A stretch of 64,000 nt of DNA from Flaccisagitta enflata. Its lineage: Eukaryota; Chaetognatha; Sagittoidea; Aphragmophora. Location of the stretch: contig OZ231126.1 in NCBI GenBank assembly GCA_965153355.1, positions 111,786,001 to 111,850,000 of the forward strand, read 5' to 3'. Shown piece by piece: positions 50,586 through 62,290 of this stretch. The number at the start of each line of letters is the position of its first letter. Positions within the stretch are counted from its first letter, which is position 1. The notes below the pieces were generated by a model. It searched no databases and was not told the DNA's origin. It saw only the letters and a program-made list of their open reading frames with translations. The translations under genes and the position numbers were made by a program.

Positions 50586-50912
50586 GAATATATTGGGCGC
50601 CACCTGGTATTTCACCAGAAGGAACCCAATATACTCCCCTAGCAACAACACTTCCAGCACTACCTACACGGTCATGAGAAGAAGAAGAGATGTGTAAGGC
50701 AAGGTGGTTATATTCAGAGTGCAAGATAATCGGCAGGGTCCAGAACCCCTCTCAATACTCTTCCTCCTACTTCCTCTTCTCTATGTAGAGGAGGAGGAAG
50801 GGATAAATGAAGCTCGGGCACAGCGCGACGGCGGGGGTGACATAAGTAGGTTGAACAGCGAGGTTTGGGGTGGGGGTGCGTGGTGGAGCGCGATATATGC
50901 GATAGGGTATCA
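50586..50912 (-). mobile_element. LTR-like repeat, copy 2, with primer-binding-site-like sequence
   Basis: On minus the LTR runs TGATACCCTATCGC (50912) to GGTGAAATACCA (about 50606). This is followed after GG by TGGCGCCCAATATATTCC, whose first eight bases fit a tRNA 3'-end primer-binding site. The LTR is nearly identical to 22673-22979. No gag or pol follows, so this is a remnant. Confidence 0.5.
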
Positions 50913-51189
50913 GGCCTAATTTGCATGATTTATTAACCAATGAATAAAAAAAATCGCACAAGGACGCACAATGAGCGACCTATGCCAAAATGTAGCGTAA
51001 GGGGTCCTGAATCCAGAATGCTATGGCTCAGGCCGTACACAGACATACAAATTGCGATTTTCTGGCCCTAAACTGGACAGGTAATAATGTGGAAAAAAGG
51101 AAAAAAACAGTTTTTGGTCGAATTATCTTGTTTTAAATCAAACCGTTATGATTTCTGTTGCTCTTATTCGTCTTGGAACTACCCCCCTT
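50913..51189. other. non-coding, no gene recognised
   Basis: No feature. Confidence 0.4.
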
Positions 51190-51477
51190 ATTTCCCTAGT
51201 ATCTTCTTCTTCTTCTTCTTCTTCACTTCTTCTTCTTCTTCTTCTTCTCCTTCTTCTTCTTCTTCTTCTTCTTCTTCTTCTTCTTCTTCTTCTTCTTCTT
51301 CTTCTCAGTTGACTTTATAAAGGATAAATTCATTTTTGCAACCTCTACTTCTCGGGCGCGACGCGGGGCCCCGAGGGTACAAAGTCTCAGGGCCCCAAAA
51401 AATCCTATAATCTCAGGGCCCAGAATTCTGTTCCCCGAGACACCATATTCTTTTACTCCTTCTCTCTGAATCTTTAA

Positions 51478-51512
<35 letters not shown>
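51190..51512. repeat. (TTC)n and (TC)n with GC-rich block
   Basis: TTC at 51205-51305. A block with TCTCAGGGCCCAGAATTC (51410) recurs as TCTCAGGGCACAGAATTC at 53109, next to another (TTC)n. TC units at 51480-51512. Confidence 0.85.
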
Positions 51513-51514
<2 letters not shown>

Positions 51515-51639
51515 CAACTTACAACAGCTGAGGTGCTGTACCACGCGTATCAAAAAAAAAAAGACGCACCTGGTCATTCATTGATAGAACAGACAAAAAA
51601 AATTGTTCAAAATTTTTTTCATTGAATGTTTTTTGAAGA

Positions 51640-51960
51640 TTTTTGAATTTTCTTTCAATCTAGACCAGTCCCAGGTCTGTATCTCAAACCGTTTAAAAGT
51701 TACAGCCAGTCAAACTACTATTATGAGAACACGACAATATACAAAATCATTAAAAGAATTGTTTATTGTTTCTTTATCTTATGAAATCACTTTAGAAAAA
51801 CTTTCAACCATTTTTCAGTCAAGAGTAATTTTAAAGATTTTTCAATTTTCTTTCATTCTAGACCAATCCCAAGTCTGTATCTCAAACGGTTTAAAAGTTA
51901 TAGCTCATCAAAGTGAAACACGGATTATCTTTGAATTTCTTTTCTTATGTAATTGGTGGA
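51640..51960. repeat. about 195-bp direct duplication
   Basis: AATTTTCTTTCAATCTAGAC / GGTCTGTATCTCAAACCG / TTTAAAAGTTACAGC at 51646 recurs with few changes at 51843. Confidence 0.6.
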
Positions 51961-52147
51961 AACAATTCTTGACTTTCTTACTCTTTTTACTACGCCCAAA
52001 CGCCTCAAGATTAACAACTTTTTCTTTTTGATTCTCAAAGCTTAAAAACTGGGCTTTTCAATAGTACAAAACATTTAACTTGAAATCAAAGGAAAAATGG
52101 CTAAAATGGTCATTTAAAAGTACATCTTTTTTTTTATTTAAGTAGTA

Positions 52148-52149
<2 letters not shown>

Positions 52150-52201
<52 letters not shown>

Positions 52202-52258
52202 TCTCCCTGACCAACTGTCAACAGCTGGGGTGCTGTGTATCCAGCCTCATTTAACCTT
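52150..52258 (-). mobile_element. (TC)n next to a small-element 5' end
   Basis: TC units to 52207. Then, read on minus from 52258: AAATGAGGCTGGATACAC, CAGCTGTTGACAGTTGG, TCAGGGAG. This aligns with the family's 5' end (AAACAAGGCCGGATACAC, GCGGACGGTTGGGCAGG). A similar edge (CAACAGCTGAGGTGCTG) follows the TC tract at 51512. Confidence 0.45.
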
Positions 52259-52725
52259 GACATAGCAAACTGTTACTATTTACAACAACTGAATAGAAGA
52301 TTTGCTTGTTCCTCAAATCTTTGACTTTTACAAAGCTGATGAGCTGGAGTAGTAGAAAAAGGCTTCCATCCAAAAACTGATTTTTTTTCTCTTTAAAGCC
52401 GCCAAAAAAAGATTGACTGTTGATTCTTGTCCTTATTATCCTTTGCAAGTGTTTGTAGTAAAAAAAAGCTTCTCTGTCACTTTTCATCTAGTAGTAAGCA
52501 TAAATATGAGCTTCCATCTTAAAACTAAGTCTTTTTTTTCAAAGTTATAGCCACTTAAAGGCCATTAATTCTTTCCTAATCATTGACTTTACAATTGCAA
52601 GTGTTGTATTAGAAAAAAAGCTCTCTCTCCCACTCTAGCTCTCTATGTGAGCATGAGTTTAAATGAAGTAGTAAAAAAACGCCTCCATCCTTAAACTAAG
52701 TTCTTTTTTAATGGTCTAGTGATCT
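52259..52725. other. AT-rich non-coding
   Basis: Two related AAAAAGCT / CTTCCATC stretches suggest an old duplication. No gene. Confidence 0.35.
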
Positions 52726-52729
52726 CTTA

Positions 52730-53040
<311 letters not shown>

Positions 53041-53062
53041 AAAATATGATAATGCATTTTCT

Positions 53063-53640
53063 TGGGGCCCAGAATTCTGGACATCACTGAAAAGGTAAAA
53101 ATGATACATCTCAGGGCACAGAATTCGGGGCAACGATACGCACTCCACTTCTCTTCTTCTTCTTTTTCATCTTCTTCTTCTTCTTCTTCTTCTTCTTCTT
53201 CTTCTTCTTCTTCTTCTTCTTCTTCTTCCTCATCTTCTTCTTCTTCATTGTCTTCTTCTTCTTTTTCTTCTTCTTCTTCTTTTTCTTCTTCTTGGTGTAA
53301 TGATATGAATGTGCAACGATGTCATTGTCATCTCTCCTCATTTTTTTTATGTATCTTTCTTTCTTTCTTTCTTTTTTTCTTTTTTTCTTTTTTTCTTTCT
53401 TTCTTTCTTTCTTTCTTTCTTTCCTTCTTTCCTTCTTTCCTTCTTTCTTTCTTTCTTTCTTTCTTTCTTTTTTCCGTTCCTTCCTTCTATTCTTTTTTGC
53501 TTCCATTCTTTTTTTCTGCTTTTTTTTTCTTTTGCTCTGTTTTTCTTTCTTTCTTTCTTTCTTTCTTTTTTTCTTTCCTTCTTTAATTCTTTTTTTCTTC
53601 TTTTCTTTTTATCTTCCTTTCCTTCTTTCTTCCTTTCTTG
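53063..53640. repeat. (TTC)n and (CTTT)n microsatellites
   Basis: TTC at 53153-53295 and CTTT-type units at 53355-53640. Open frames (poly-Ser/Phe) are by-products. Confidence 0.93.
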
Positions 53641-53660
53641 TTTTATTCATACTCTCTTGC

Positions 53661-53835
53661 TTTTTAGTCGCGGACACGCGACTCTACACCTTGCCGTGTC
53701 GGTCGCTAGGTCGGTAGGTCGGTCCGTCGGTCCGTCCGGCGGTCGGTCCATCACATTTTTGAATTCTGAGCGATTTTCGCATTACCGCTCCTGCCCAACC
53801 GTCCGCGACTGGATTGCCGTGTATCCGGCCTTGTT
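53661..53835 (-). mobile_element. hairpin-ended small element, subtype II, complete
   Basis: On plus: TTTTTAGTCGCGGACACGCG (hairpin 53666-53683), CTACACCTTGCCGTGTCGG, GGTCGGTAGGTCGGTCC-type tract, GCATTACCGCTCCTGCCC, GTCCGCGACTGGATTGCCG, then TATCCGGCCTTGTTT. The 5' motif (AGTCGCGGAC on minus) is the inverse of this copy's right hairpin arm (GTCCGCGACT). Confidence 0.75.
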
Positions 53836-54330
53836 TCTCTACTCCGAAGTTTTCTATCATTTTTCCCTCCCTCTCCCGAGATATTTTTTTGCGCTACCGC
53901 TTTTTAAAAATATGAACTTTCTCTTGAGGGGGGTGTACTGTATTGTCTGTGAGATATACTAAGCTGAGATATATTCAGCTGAGATATGTTTAGCTGAGAT
54001 ATACTTAGCTGAGATATACGTATATACTTAATTACTTGGCTGTGTGAAGTACTTAGTAGTATGGATTGTCTCTAGAAGCATCAGCAAACATCTGTAAGAT
54101 GCCTCAGTTTACATGTAAAGCTGACTATACCCACCTGCATCACTGCCCCTGCCCATCCCTAAGTAAAGAGTATCCGTCATCGGCTTTCATATTTTTTCAA
54201 TGACACCAAGTTATTACGGCGAGATGATTCATGCTTTAATGTTTGATAGGATGGGAACTGACCAATGATATTCATTGAACATGATCAGCTTAAGCAGGTT
54301 GGAAAAAAATCACAGGTCCGATTCTCTCTC
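53836..54330. other. non-coding; GAGATATACTTAGCT tandem at 53950-54020
   Basis: Five short units of AGCTGAGATATA. At 54133-54180 a fragment (CACTGCCCCTGCCCATCC) resembles a small-element 5' end. Confidence 0.45.
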
Positions 54331-54332
54331 CT

Positions 54333-55427
<1,095 letters not shown>

Positions 55428-56230
55428 CTACTGCTGCTGAGGCGGCTGCTGCTGCTGTTGTAACTGCCGCTGCTCCTGCTGCTGCCGTTGCTGCTGCTTG
55501 TACTCCTTCAGTTGTTCCTTCCTCTTTTGATTTTTTCTCTGAGTTTTGGACAACTGCTGCTGCGGCTGCTGCTGATTTTGCTGCTGTTGCTGTTGCTGCT
55601 GCTGCTTACCCGCTTTACCATTCCCCGACGCAGTGATGGCATTGATGTCGACATTTGATTTTTGATTACTTTTCCCATTCTTTTGACTTGCTTGATCCCA
55701 TAATTTCATCATATCATAAGTAGATTCCAAGGCGACTGCCTCTTGCAAAACAAGGTCCATGTCTTTAGTCATCATCCATTTTTGCAGGAGCGCCTCTTTC
55801 TTCTTGTGATGGCGAATTCCCTCAATGAAAAGCAGGTTATGCTCAATAGGGTCCAAGTGAACCAACTTAGCATCCTCTTTAAATTTTTTCCATTCCACTG
55901 CGATTTTTGCATCAGCAGGTGTGGATCTGTTGATAAAACGCGTGTAAGCAGCTTGCCGTGAATTTGGGAAAACTTGCTCCTCAAATTCACGGAGGAAATG
56001 TTCAAAAGAAGTGAAATGGCTTTTCTTTGAGGTCAATTCCTCAATATGAGAACAAAGCTCAGAATCACACTGAGTGGTGAAAATATGGACCAAAGTGTAA
56101 AGGGTTTCAGCTGGCTTTGAAGCAATTCATTAATTTACGCTTCTTCCTCAAGTAAACATCAATTTTCTCACTGGCATTAAACTCAGTTTTGACAAATTTG
56201 AGTAATTCGCTACCATATGAGTTTTAGGGT
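55428..56230 (-). pseudogene. retroelement gag, capsid part and Gln-rich tail
   Basis: On minus the frame reads SELLKFVKTEFNASEKIDVY (about 56205-56145), then after a one-base frame change ETLYTLVHIFTTQCDSELC. It then runs open to 55428. QAAYTRFINRSTPADAKI, FKEDAKLVHLDPIEHNLL, FIEGIRHHKKKEALLQKW and DLVLQEAVALESTYDMM follow the capsid helix pattern of Ty3/gypsy gag proteins. The last 70 residues are Gln-rich and basic. It lies on the same strand as, and downstream of, the gag N-terminal ORF at 57282-58991. The two probably belong to one gene split by the inserted element at 56245-57290. Confidence 0.6.
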
Positions 56231-56244
56231 TTCCACCGCAAATA

Positions 56245-56404
56245 TGCCCTGATTTTAGAGCGGGCCCGCGGGCCCGAGGCCCGCATTTTGACTGTTGGGC
56301 CCGCAAGTTTTTCTTGCTGCGGGCCCGACGGGCCCGCTCTCATTTTCCCTGTTATTTCTTGTTATTGCTGAAGAGGGGATATTGGTTTTTTGATCACACC
56401 TACG

Positions 56405-56449
<45 letters not shown>

Positions 56450-57091
56450 CACTTTTTTCTTTTTTTCTTTTCTCTTTTTTCTTTCTTTTCTATTTCTCTT
56501 TTTTCTTTTCTTCCTTTTTTTTTCTTTTCCTTTTTTTTTCTTTTGTTCCTTTTTCTTTTTCTTTTTTCTTTTCTGTTATCCTTTTTTCTTTTTTCCTTTT
56601 CCTTTTTTTTTTTTTTTTTTTTCAATTTCTTTTTTCTTTCTTCTTCTTTTCTTCTTTTTCTTATTTCTTCTTTAATTCTTTCTTTTTTTCTTTTTTTCTT
56701 CGTTTTTTTCTTCTTTTCTTTTTTTTTTTTTCTTTCTTTTTTTTTTCTTCCTCTTTCTTTTTTTTCTTATTTCTTACTTTTTCTTTTCATTTTTTCATTT
56801 TCTTTTTTCTTCCTTCTTTTTTTTTTCTTTTTTTTTTTTTCTTCTTTTTCTTTTTTCTTTTTTTTCTTTTTTCTTTTTTCTTTTTTTCTTTTTTCTTTTT
56901 CTTTTTTTCTTTTTCTTTTTTTTCTTATTTTCTTTTTCTTTTTTTTTCTTCCTTATTTTCTTATTTTCTTTTTTTTCTTTTCTTCTTTTCATTTTTTCAT
57001 TTTTTCATTTTTTCATTTTTTCACTAACCTTCTTTGTATTGTGTTTACATTCTTTTCCTTTCATAACCATACCATCTTTTATCATTCCTTC

Positions 57092-57180
<89 letters not shown>

Positions 57181-57290
57181 GACAGTAGTTCTGTCACATG
57201 TTGGGCCCGCTGTTTTTCGGTCGGGCCCGCTAAAATTGAAGGGAGCGGGCCCGACTGGCCCGCTGAAAAAAATCACTAAGATCAGGGCTG
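56245..57290. mobile_element. GC-rich inverted-repeat element with (GA)n/(TTTC)n/(TC)n interior
   Basis: Outer ends: GCCCTGATTTTAGAGCGGGC at 56246 and, reversed, CAGCCCTGATCTTAGTGA at 57290. Inside each end are GCGGGCCCG palindromes (56262-56336, 57205-57262). The interior is (GA)n 56407-56447, T/C-rich 56450-57030 and (TC)n 57095-57178. Ends and motif resemble the hAT-like element at 63113-63889. No matching target duplication was found. It may be one expanded element or two elements. Confidence 0.5.
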
Positions 57291-58991
57291 CTTATGGACG
57301 AGCCTAACACCTTCCAAATCATCCATTTCCAACAGACCTGGAGGCTGTGGCACACGTGGATCTGGCGGTGGAGTATTCTCGCGAAGTTGCACGCGCGGCG
57401 GTGGCGCCATGGAGAGCGAAAGTGGGTCAACAGAAACATGCGTCGTAATCGGCGCCGCTGGAGCAAACGGCGGCGAAATCGGCGCCGCTGGAGCAGGATG
57501 AGGAGTAAGATGAGGAGCAGTAGGAGAAGAGTGAGGATGCGGGGGAAGATGTGATGGAGTTGGAGGAGACGAGTGAGGATGCGGGGGAAGATGCGATGGA
57601 CGCGGAGACACGGGAAGAGGATGCGTCATCGGCAGGGTGACAGTCGCCGCTGCCCTTACCGGCGTCGTCGTTTGCGTAACGAATGGCACAAAGTCGACAC
57701 GAGTAAAAGGCGCACCGAAAGGTAAAGTGAAATTTTCATGAATGGTTGCAGGGATGGTTGCACATGGAGCGAGATTTCTTCGCTGCCAATCATAGATGTT
57801 TTTATGATTTAGCATAGCACGCTCGGTCTGCGTCAATTCAGAAGAGATTGGTGGGCGTGATGGGGGACGAATGGGAGTGGGGGAACGACGTTGAGAAGGC
57901 GTTGGATGGGGCGAATCTGGAATGTCGAAAGTAGAGACCGCCGCACTTGGGTCTGGAGTAGCACAAAGAGTAGATGTATCACTAAACGAATCAATTTCCA
58001 CAGAACCGTCGGACAAAGGAGACGCCGATGCACGTGCCGCCGATGATGCCGGATCGGGAGGAAGAGCGCCGTCTGCTGCCGTGGAAGGATGATGAACGTC
58101 CGTCGACGCCGCAGCCGGAAATGGGACGCGAGACGTCGACATGGGCGGAAGTGGAACGCCAAGCGCCAATGCTGTCGGAGGAAAAGCGCCGGTAGTCGTT
58201 GCTGCCGGACGAGAAGCGCCGGCAGTCGTTGCTGCCGGATCAGGGGCGCCGGTGTAATCCCAAGAGAGATCGTCGCCACCACCCACGCCTCCGCCGGATA
58301 GGTCGGCGGGTGGATGACGTAACGCCGCGCTCCTCAACGCTCCCAAATCCTCCTTCATACCCATGGCACCTGCCTCCTTCAACGCCGCCTCCAGCCCATC
58401 ATGGACTAACTGCCAATCGTTAGGGTCTGCTGTGTGCTCGTACATTGCGTAATCTGCTCTCATTTGCTTTAGTTTCATTTTAATGGTCTCCTTGCTGGCT
58501 TTCTCTGTCTTTGCCTCACAAATCACCCTTCTTAATTTGTCTTGTAAATCACACACCTTGACATTGAAACTCGATTGACTATCCCTTATCCGCGTCTCAA
58601 GTACCAAAATCTCATTCTGCAACCCATTGATCTCAACTTTCTGAACGCGCAACAATCTGTTGAATTCAACTTTGCCAACTGAGGCCTGTGCACCTTCTCT
58701 CAAAAGTAACACATGGTCGGTTAGTCCGTTGCGTTGACATTTAAGATCCTCAATGTACTCGTCAGTTGTTAAACATTTCCTGTTACAACCTTTTACATTG
58801 CCGTTGGGATGCTCATGTGACAATTTTGTGCAAGTAGAACAACGATAAGTAGATGACATCGAGTTGTTACCAGTCAAACTGTACGCCTCACCCACTAAAT
58901 AATCAATTTCCTTGATTAAATTCTCAATCACTTCCTTTGCTGTCATTACAATTGCTTCCACTCCATCACCATCACCACCACTCTCCGCCAT
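57282..58991 (-). CDS. retroelement gag-like protein, N-terminal part
   Basis: ATG at 58991 (MAESGGDGDGVEAIVMTAKE) opens about 570 residues. The frame runs further upstream through non-coding sequence. Residues about 45-75 hold a cysteine-rich segment (YRCSTCTKLSHEH, GCNRKCLTTDEY). Residues about 100-175 look like a coiled coil (NRLLRVQKVEINGLQNEIL). The second half is Ala/Pro/Ser/Thr-rich with repeats of SHLPPHPHSS. It ends PPGLLEMDDLEGVRLVHK exactly where the inverted-repeat element begins. The capsid-type remnant at 55428-56230 is its likely continuation. It could instead be a host gene; the open frame over 1.7 kb suggests recent insertion or selection. Confidence 0.5.
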   Translation of the reverse strand: MAESGGDGDGVEAIVMTAKEVIENLIKEIDYLVGEAYSLTGNNSMSSTYRCSTCTKLSHEHPNGNVKGCNRKCLTTDEYIEDLKCQRNGLTDHVLLLREGAQASVGKVEFNRLLRVQKVEINGLQNEILVLETRIRDSQSSFNVKVCDLQDKLRRVICEAKTEKASKETIKMKLKQMRADYAMYEHTADPNDWQLVHDGLEAALKEAGAMGMKEDLGALRSAALRHPPADLSGGGVGGGDDLSWDYTGAPDPAATTAGASRPAATTTGAFPPTALALGVPLPPMSTSRVPFPAAASTDVHHPSTAADGALPPDPASSAARASASPLSDGSVEIDSFSDTSTLCATPDPSAAVSTFDIPDSPHPTPSQRRSPTPIRPPSRPPISSELTQTERAMLNHKNIYDWQRRNLAPCATIPATIHENFTLPFGAPFTRVDFVPFVTQTTTPVRAAATVTLPMTHPLPVSPRPSHLPPHPHSSPPTPSHLPPHPHSSPTAPHLTPHPAPAAPISPPFAPAAPITTHVSVDPLSLSMAPPPRVQLRENTPPPDPRVPQPPGLLEMDDLEGVRLVHKQP

Positions 58992-59236
58992 TGTGACAAG
59001 TAGGAGATGAGACGAGACGAGATGAGATGAGTAGGAGATGAATTGTGTTGACAGATGTTTCCAGATGACCGAAGTGAAAGTTTTTAATTTTTTTTCCGAT
59101 GAAATTTTTTTTATGTAAAAATTGTGACGAATGGAACGAAGGGTTCGTCCATCCGGCTTGGCTGGATAGCTAATCCTAATCAATTTCTGTAGCTGCTTAA
59201 TTATGATGATAATTGAGAGAGAGAAAGAAATTGAGT
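58992..59236. other. upstream region of the gag-like ORF, with GAGAT repeats
   Basis: GAGACGAGATGAGATGAG tandem at 59008-59040. No LTR was identified. Confidence 0.4.
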
Positions 59237-59436
59237 AAACAAGGCCGGATACATGGCTACCGAAGTCGCGTGCGGGTGGGCAGGGGCCATATTTGAGGTC
59301 ACCAGACCATTTGGGCTGGAGCAGTGAGGTCAAAGAAATAAAATCATAAAAAAAAGTAAAGTGTGACCGACCGACCGACCAACCGACCGACCGACCGACA
59401 AAGCGGGTTGTAGAGTCGCGTGCACGCGACTAAAAA
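59237..59436 (+). mobile_element. hairpin-ended small element, subtype III, reference copy
   Basis: AAACAAGGCCGGATACATGG, GAAGTCGCGTGCGGGTGGGC, AGGGGCCATATTTGAGGTC, TTTGGGCTGGAGCAGTGAGG, AAAAGTAAAGTGTGACC, a GACCGACCAACC tract, AAAGCGGGTTGTAG and the perfect hairpin AGTCGCGTGCACGCGACT (59414-59431) plus AAAAA. No ORF. Confidence 0.8.
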
Positions 59437-59529
59437 GAAAGAAGGCTATATTCCAGACTGAAGAGAAATTCGGAGCGCAGTCGAGCAATGCAAAAAGCGA
59501 GAGGCAGAGAGAATTTGGAATCATAAATA

Positions 59530-59685
59530 ATACCAAAGGTCATAACCTGGGTTCTGTACTGAGCAGTAATGCGAAGGCCACCCATAGTTAAAAAATGTGA
59601 AGGACCAACCGAAATACCGACCGACCGACCTACCAAATACCAACCAACACAGCAAGGTGTAGAGTCGTGTGTCCGCTACTAAAAA
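59530..59685 (+). mobile_element. 3' part of hairpin-ended element
   Basis: GAGCAGTAATGCGAAGG, a GACCGACCGACCTACC tract, ACACAGCAAGGTGTAG, then AGTCGTGTGTCCGCTACT (59663-59680, imperfect stem) and AAAAA. Confidence 0.6.
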
Positions 59686-59739
59686 TGGAAATGTTCCATG
59701 ACATGGATATTTGTCAAAAATTCCCTTAAAATAGCTCAT

Positions 59740-60080
59740 GTTTGACAGCCTATAGCTTGGTTATTTTTCAACGGATCTCCAAAAAATTGGTGACGGTTAG
59801 AAAGATCTTGAATAAATCTTTAAAATGGGACCAATCTGGAATTTCTAGCTTTATTTGTTCAAAAATTATTAGCAAAACAATTGAAATTAAGCAAAAATTC
59901 AATGACATGGAAGATTGTCAAAAGCACTGTTCTCATAACTCATGTTTCTACGGATTTATAAAAAATTGGTGACGGTTGGAGAGATCTTGAGCAGATCTTT
60001 AAAATGGCTTTTCCAGCTTTTTTCGTTCAAAAGATATGAGCAAAACAAGATGAAAATGGAAAAATTCAGTGACCTGTAAC
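59740..60080. repeat. about 200-bp direct duplication
   Basis: AAAAAATTGGTGACGGTTRG and AGATCTTGARYARATCTTTA at about 59778 recur at about 59966, followed by TTCRTTCAAAARAT..AGCAAAACAA. Confidence 0.6.
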
Positions 60081-61356
60081 TCAGGAAGGCAAAAACGTGT
60101 TTATTCTCAAAATCCGGCCCTTGGATGATTTGAAAACCGGTGGATATCATTTCTCACACATACAGGCTATACAAAACCGTAATGAAAATAGCCATTTTGT
60201 TAAAATCAACCCCAAGGTAATGAAAATGACATTTGGTTAAGGGGATTAGATTTTTCCCAAAAAGTCACTGAAATCAATCATCATAAAATGCCAAACTTTT
60301 GCCTGACTTTTTTCAGAACTAAATTCATGTTAGATACCTGAGACCGTTTCTGAAACTGTTTACAGACTAGTTAGAATGAAGCTGAAAAATCTTCAATTTT
60401 TTTTCTATCTCAATAACGAAGATGAAGATAATATTAGAATAGAATGTTTTAAGACTTCAGAAAAGAAACACCATCTGCATCGCGCAACAAGCACGTCAAA
60501 AAGACTTTTGTAAAGGTATTTTTTCCGAGAGCTCCGCAAAATCTCAAGTGGTTATGACAGACAGGATTTTTTATAAAAATTATGCTCCTAGTGTATGAAC
60601 CCCTTATCATCGTATATAAATTTTTGCATATGAGGGCTAATGATCAAACAAGTTAGGACAGGTAGAAAATTCAGGATTAAGATAGCCGATTGGTGCGCAA
60701 AACCAATTTTTATTGCCGGCTTTGATCTCAGCTATTGAAATAATAATTACCAATAGTATATACAGTCAGAGAGTGCTTCTACTCACTATTACATTGTAAA
60801 AAAATCATTAAAAAAAACCGACCCATTTTAAGCCTAATGCTATATCTTTTACTTCTGGAGTTATGCCGTCGTATAATGTTGCAAACGAGTTGAAACATAC
60901 TGTAGTTAGGTAGGTCATCAAACTGTAAAAACTTGTCACAATGCAATAGACATTGCGGTAACACTGTTGACGTGGTGGTAAGTCGGGTTATCGCGTCAAA
61001 GAGAGATAGTGACATTAGCCACCTCTTTTTTTGGCAATTTCTGAAATGAATATCATATTTCTTTTGCTCGACATTTCTAGACAAATAGAGCTATATATAT
61101 AAGTTCCAGATTGGCGGCTAATGGTTGGAAATTCACTGAATTTTCAAAATCTCATTAATTTTTGCACATTACGATTTCTTTTAACTGAGTTAAATCCCTT
61201 TCTTTTTTTTCTAAGATGGTAGGACCCGTACTTGCCTAGTCGGGCTCAGGTAATATAAGAGGAACTTAATGGTCAACATTTAAGGATCCATGAACAATTT
61301 CTTTTTTAATCAAACAATACAAAATTCCACATTTCGTTCAATTACGACTAATAAGA
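60081..61356. other. AT-rich non-coding, no gene recognised
   Basis: A 101-codon minus frame at 60779-61084 lacks coding character. Confidence 0.4.
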
Positions 61357-61678
61357 TCATTTCAGGCATGCCATCCAAGTAATACAAACCGCGTATCCGT
61401 TGTTAGTGAATCTGAATGAATCTCTTGAGATATCAATGATTTCAAAAAAACCGTTGGAATAAGTTTTACCCTCAAAAACGAAAACTTCTTCGACGTATCC
61501 TGTTGGTGAAGCCATAAGTGAGGGAATCCTCTCAAATTCATGGCCAAATTGTACACTGTAGGTTCCAGGCGAAGCAACACGTGTTTCCTTGCCCGATTGC
61601 TTCCAATTCACCACGACTCCTTCAGCCTCCTTCAGTTCAGTGGCCCACTTAATTCCCGATACGCACATGATTCGTCCT
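61357..61678 (-). CDS. probable terminal exon, beta-rich domain, family unknown
   Basis: An acceptor-like TCATATTTTAG precedes 61678, and the frame runs to a stop at 61357 (103 residues from the first ATG at 61668). It reads GVVVNWKQSGKETRV, PGTYSVQFGHEFERIPS, FVFEGKTYSNGFFEI and then GYAVCITWMACLK. The alternating aromatic/hydrophobic pattern, with a Trp near each end, fits a compact beta-sandwich of the type seen in secreted or lectin-like proteins. I cannot name the family. The composition is clearly unlike the surrounding simple sequence. ATTAAA-like signals lie beyond the stop. Confidence 0.5.
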
Positions 61679-61886
61679 AAAATATGAGAGGGAAACGGAA
61701 AAGGACACTGAAGTTCAAATTAAGGGTACGTCTAAAAGAGACCAATCTGTTTTGTCTTTTAAGATACGTCATATGCTGAAAAGTGTCCGGGGCGCTAATT
61801 AGGGGCTATACGATAATGATGATTTGGCAGACCCATTTAAAGCCCCCTAGTTAGGATTATAAAGGAGGAAAATAAAGTAAAAGAGA

Positions 61887-62290
61887 ACTAGGTCGGATAC
61901 ACGGCAATCGCGGACGGTTGGGCAGGAGCAGTAATGCGAACACCGCTCGCAATTCAACAAGGCCAACACCTATAAGTCGCGTGCGAGATTTACAGATTTG
62001 ACTTAGAATGACTTAGAATGACTTGGAATGACTCAGTATACTCTTAGAAGACTTCACTTAAAAAGATAAAATTGATAAAAAAAAGTAAAAGTGTGACGGA
62101 CCGACAGACCGACCGACCGACCAACCGACGGACGGACGGACGAACGGACGGACAAAGCAGGGTGTAAGTTGTGTGCACACCACTAAAAATTTAATAGATG
62201 AAGGGACAGACGGACTGATGGACTTACGGACCGACCGACCGCCACGGCAAGGTGTAGAGACAGTAGAGTTGCGTGTTTGCGACTTCAAAA
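61887..62290 (+). mobile_element. hairpin-ended element, subtype II, interrupted by a subtype I copy
   Basis: 5' part 61887-61955: GGTCGGATACACGGCAATCG, CGGACGGTTGGGCAGGAGC, AGTAATGCG, CGCAATTCAA. The rest resumes at about 62191: GACAGACGGACTGATGG, CCACGGCAAGGTGTAG and AGTTGCGTGTTTGCGACTTC. Confidence 0.6.
61956..62190 (+). mobile_element. hairpin-ended element, subtype I, nested
   Basis: ACAAGGCCAACACCTATAAG with TCGCGTGCGAGAT, AATGACTTAG-type repeats (61995-62035), AAAAGTGTGACGGACCG, a GACCGACGGACGG tract, AAAGCAGGGTGTAAG and AGTTGTGTGCACACCACT plus AAAAA. Confidence 0.65.

Noticed and set aside
56314-57307. 237- and 305-codon Phe/Ser-rich frames
   Set aside because: Translation of the T/C-rich tract inside the inverted-repeat element.
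60779-61084. 101-residue minus-strand ORF
   Set aside because: Composition typical of chance AT-rich frames; no neighbours or motifs.
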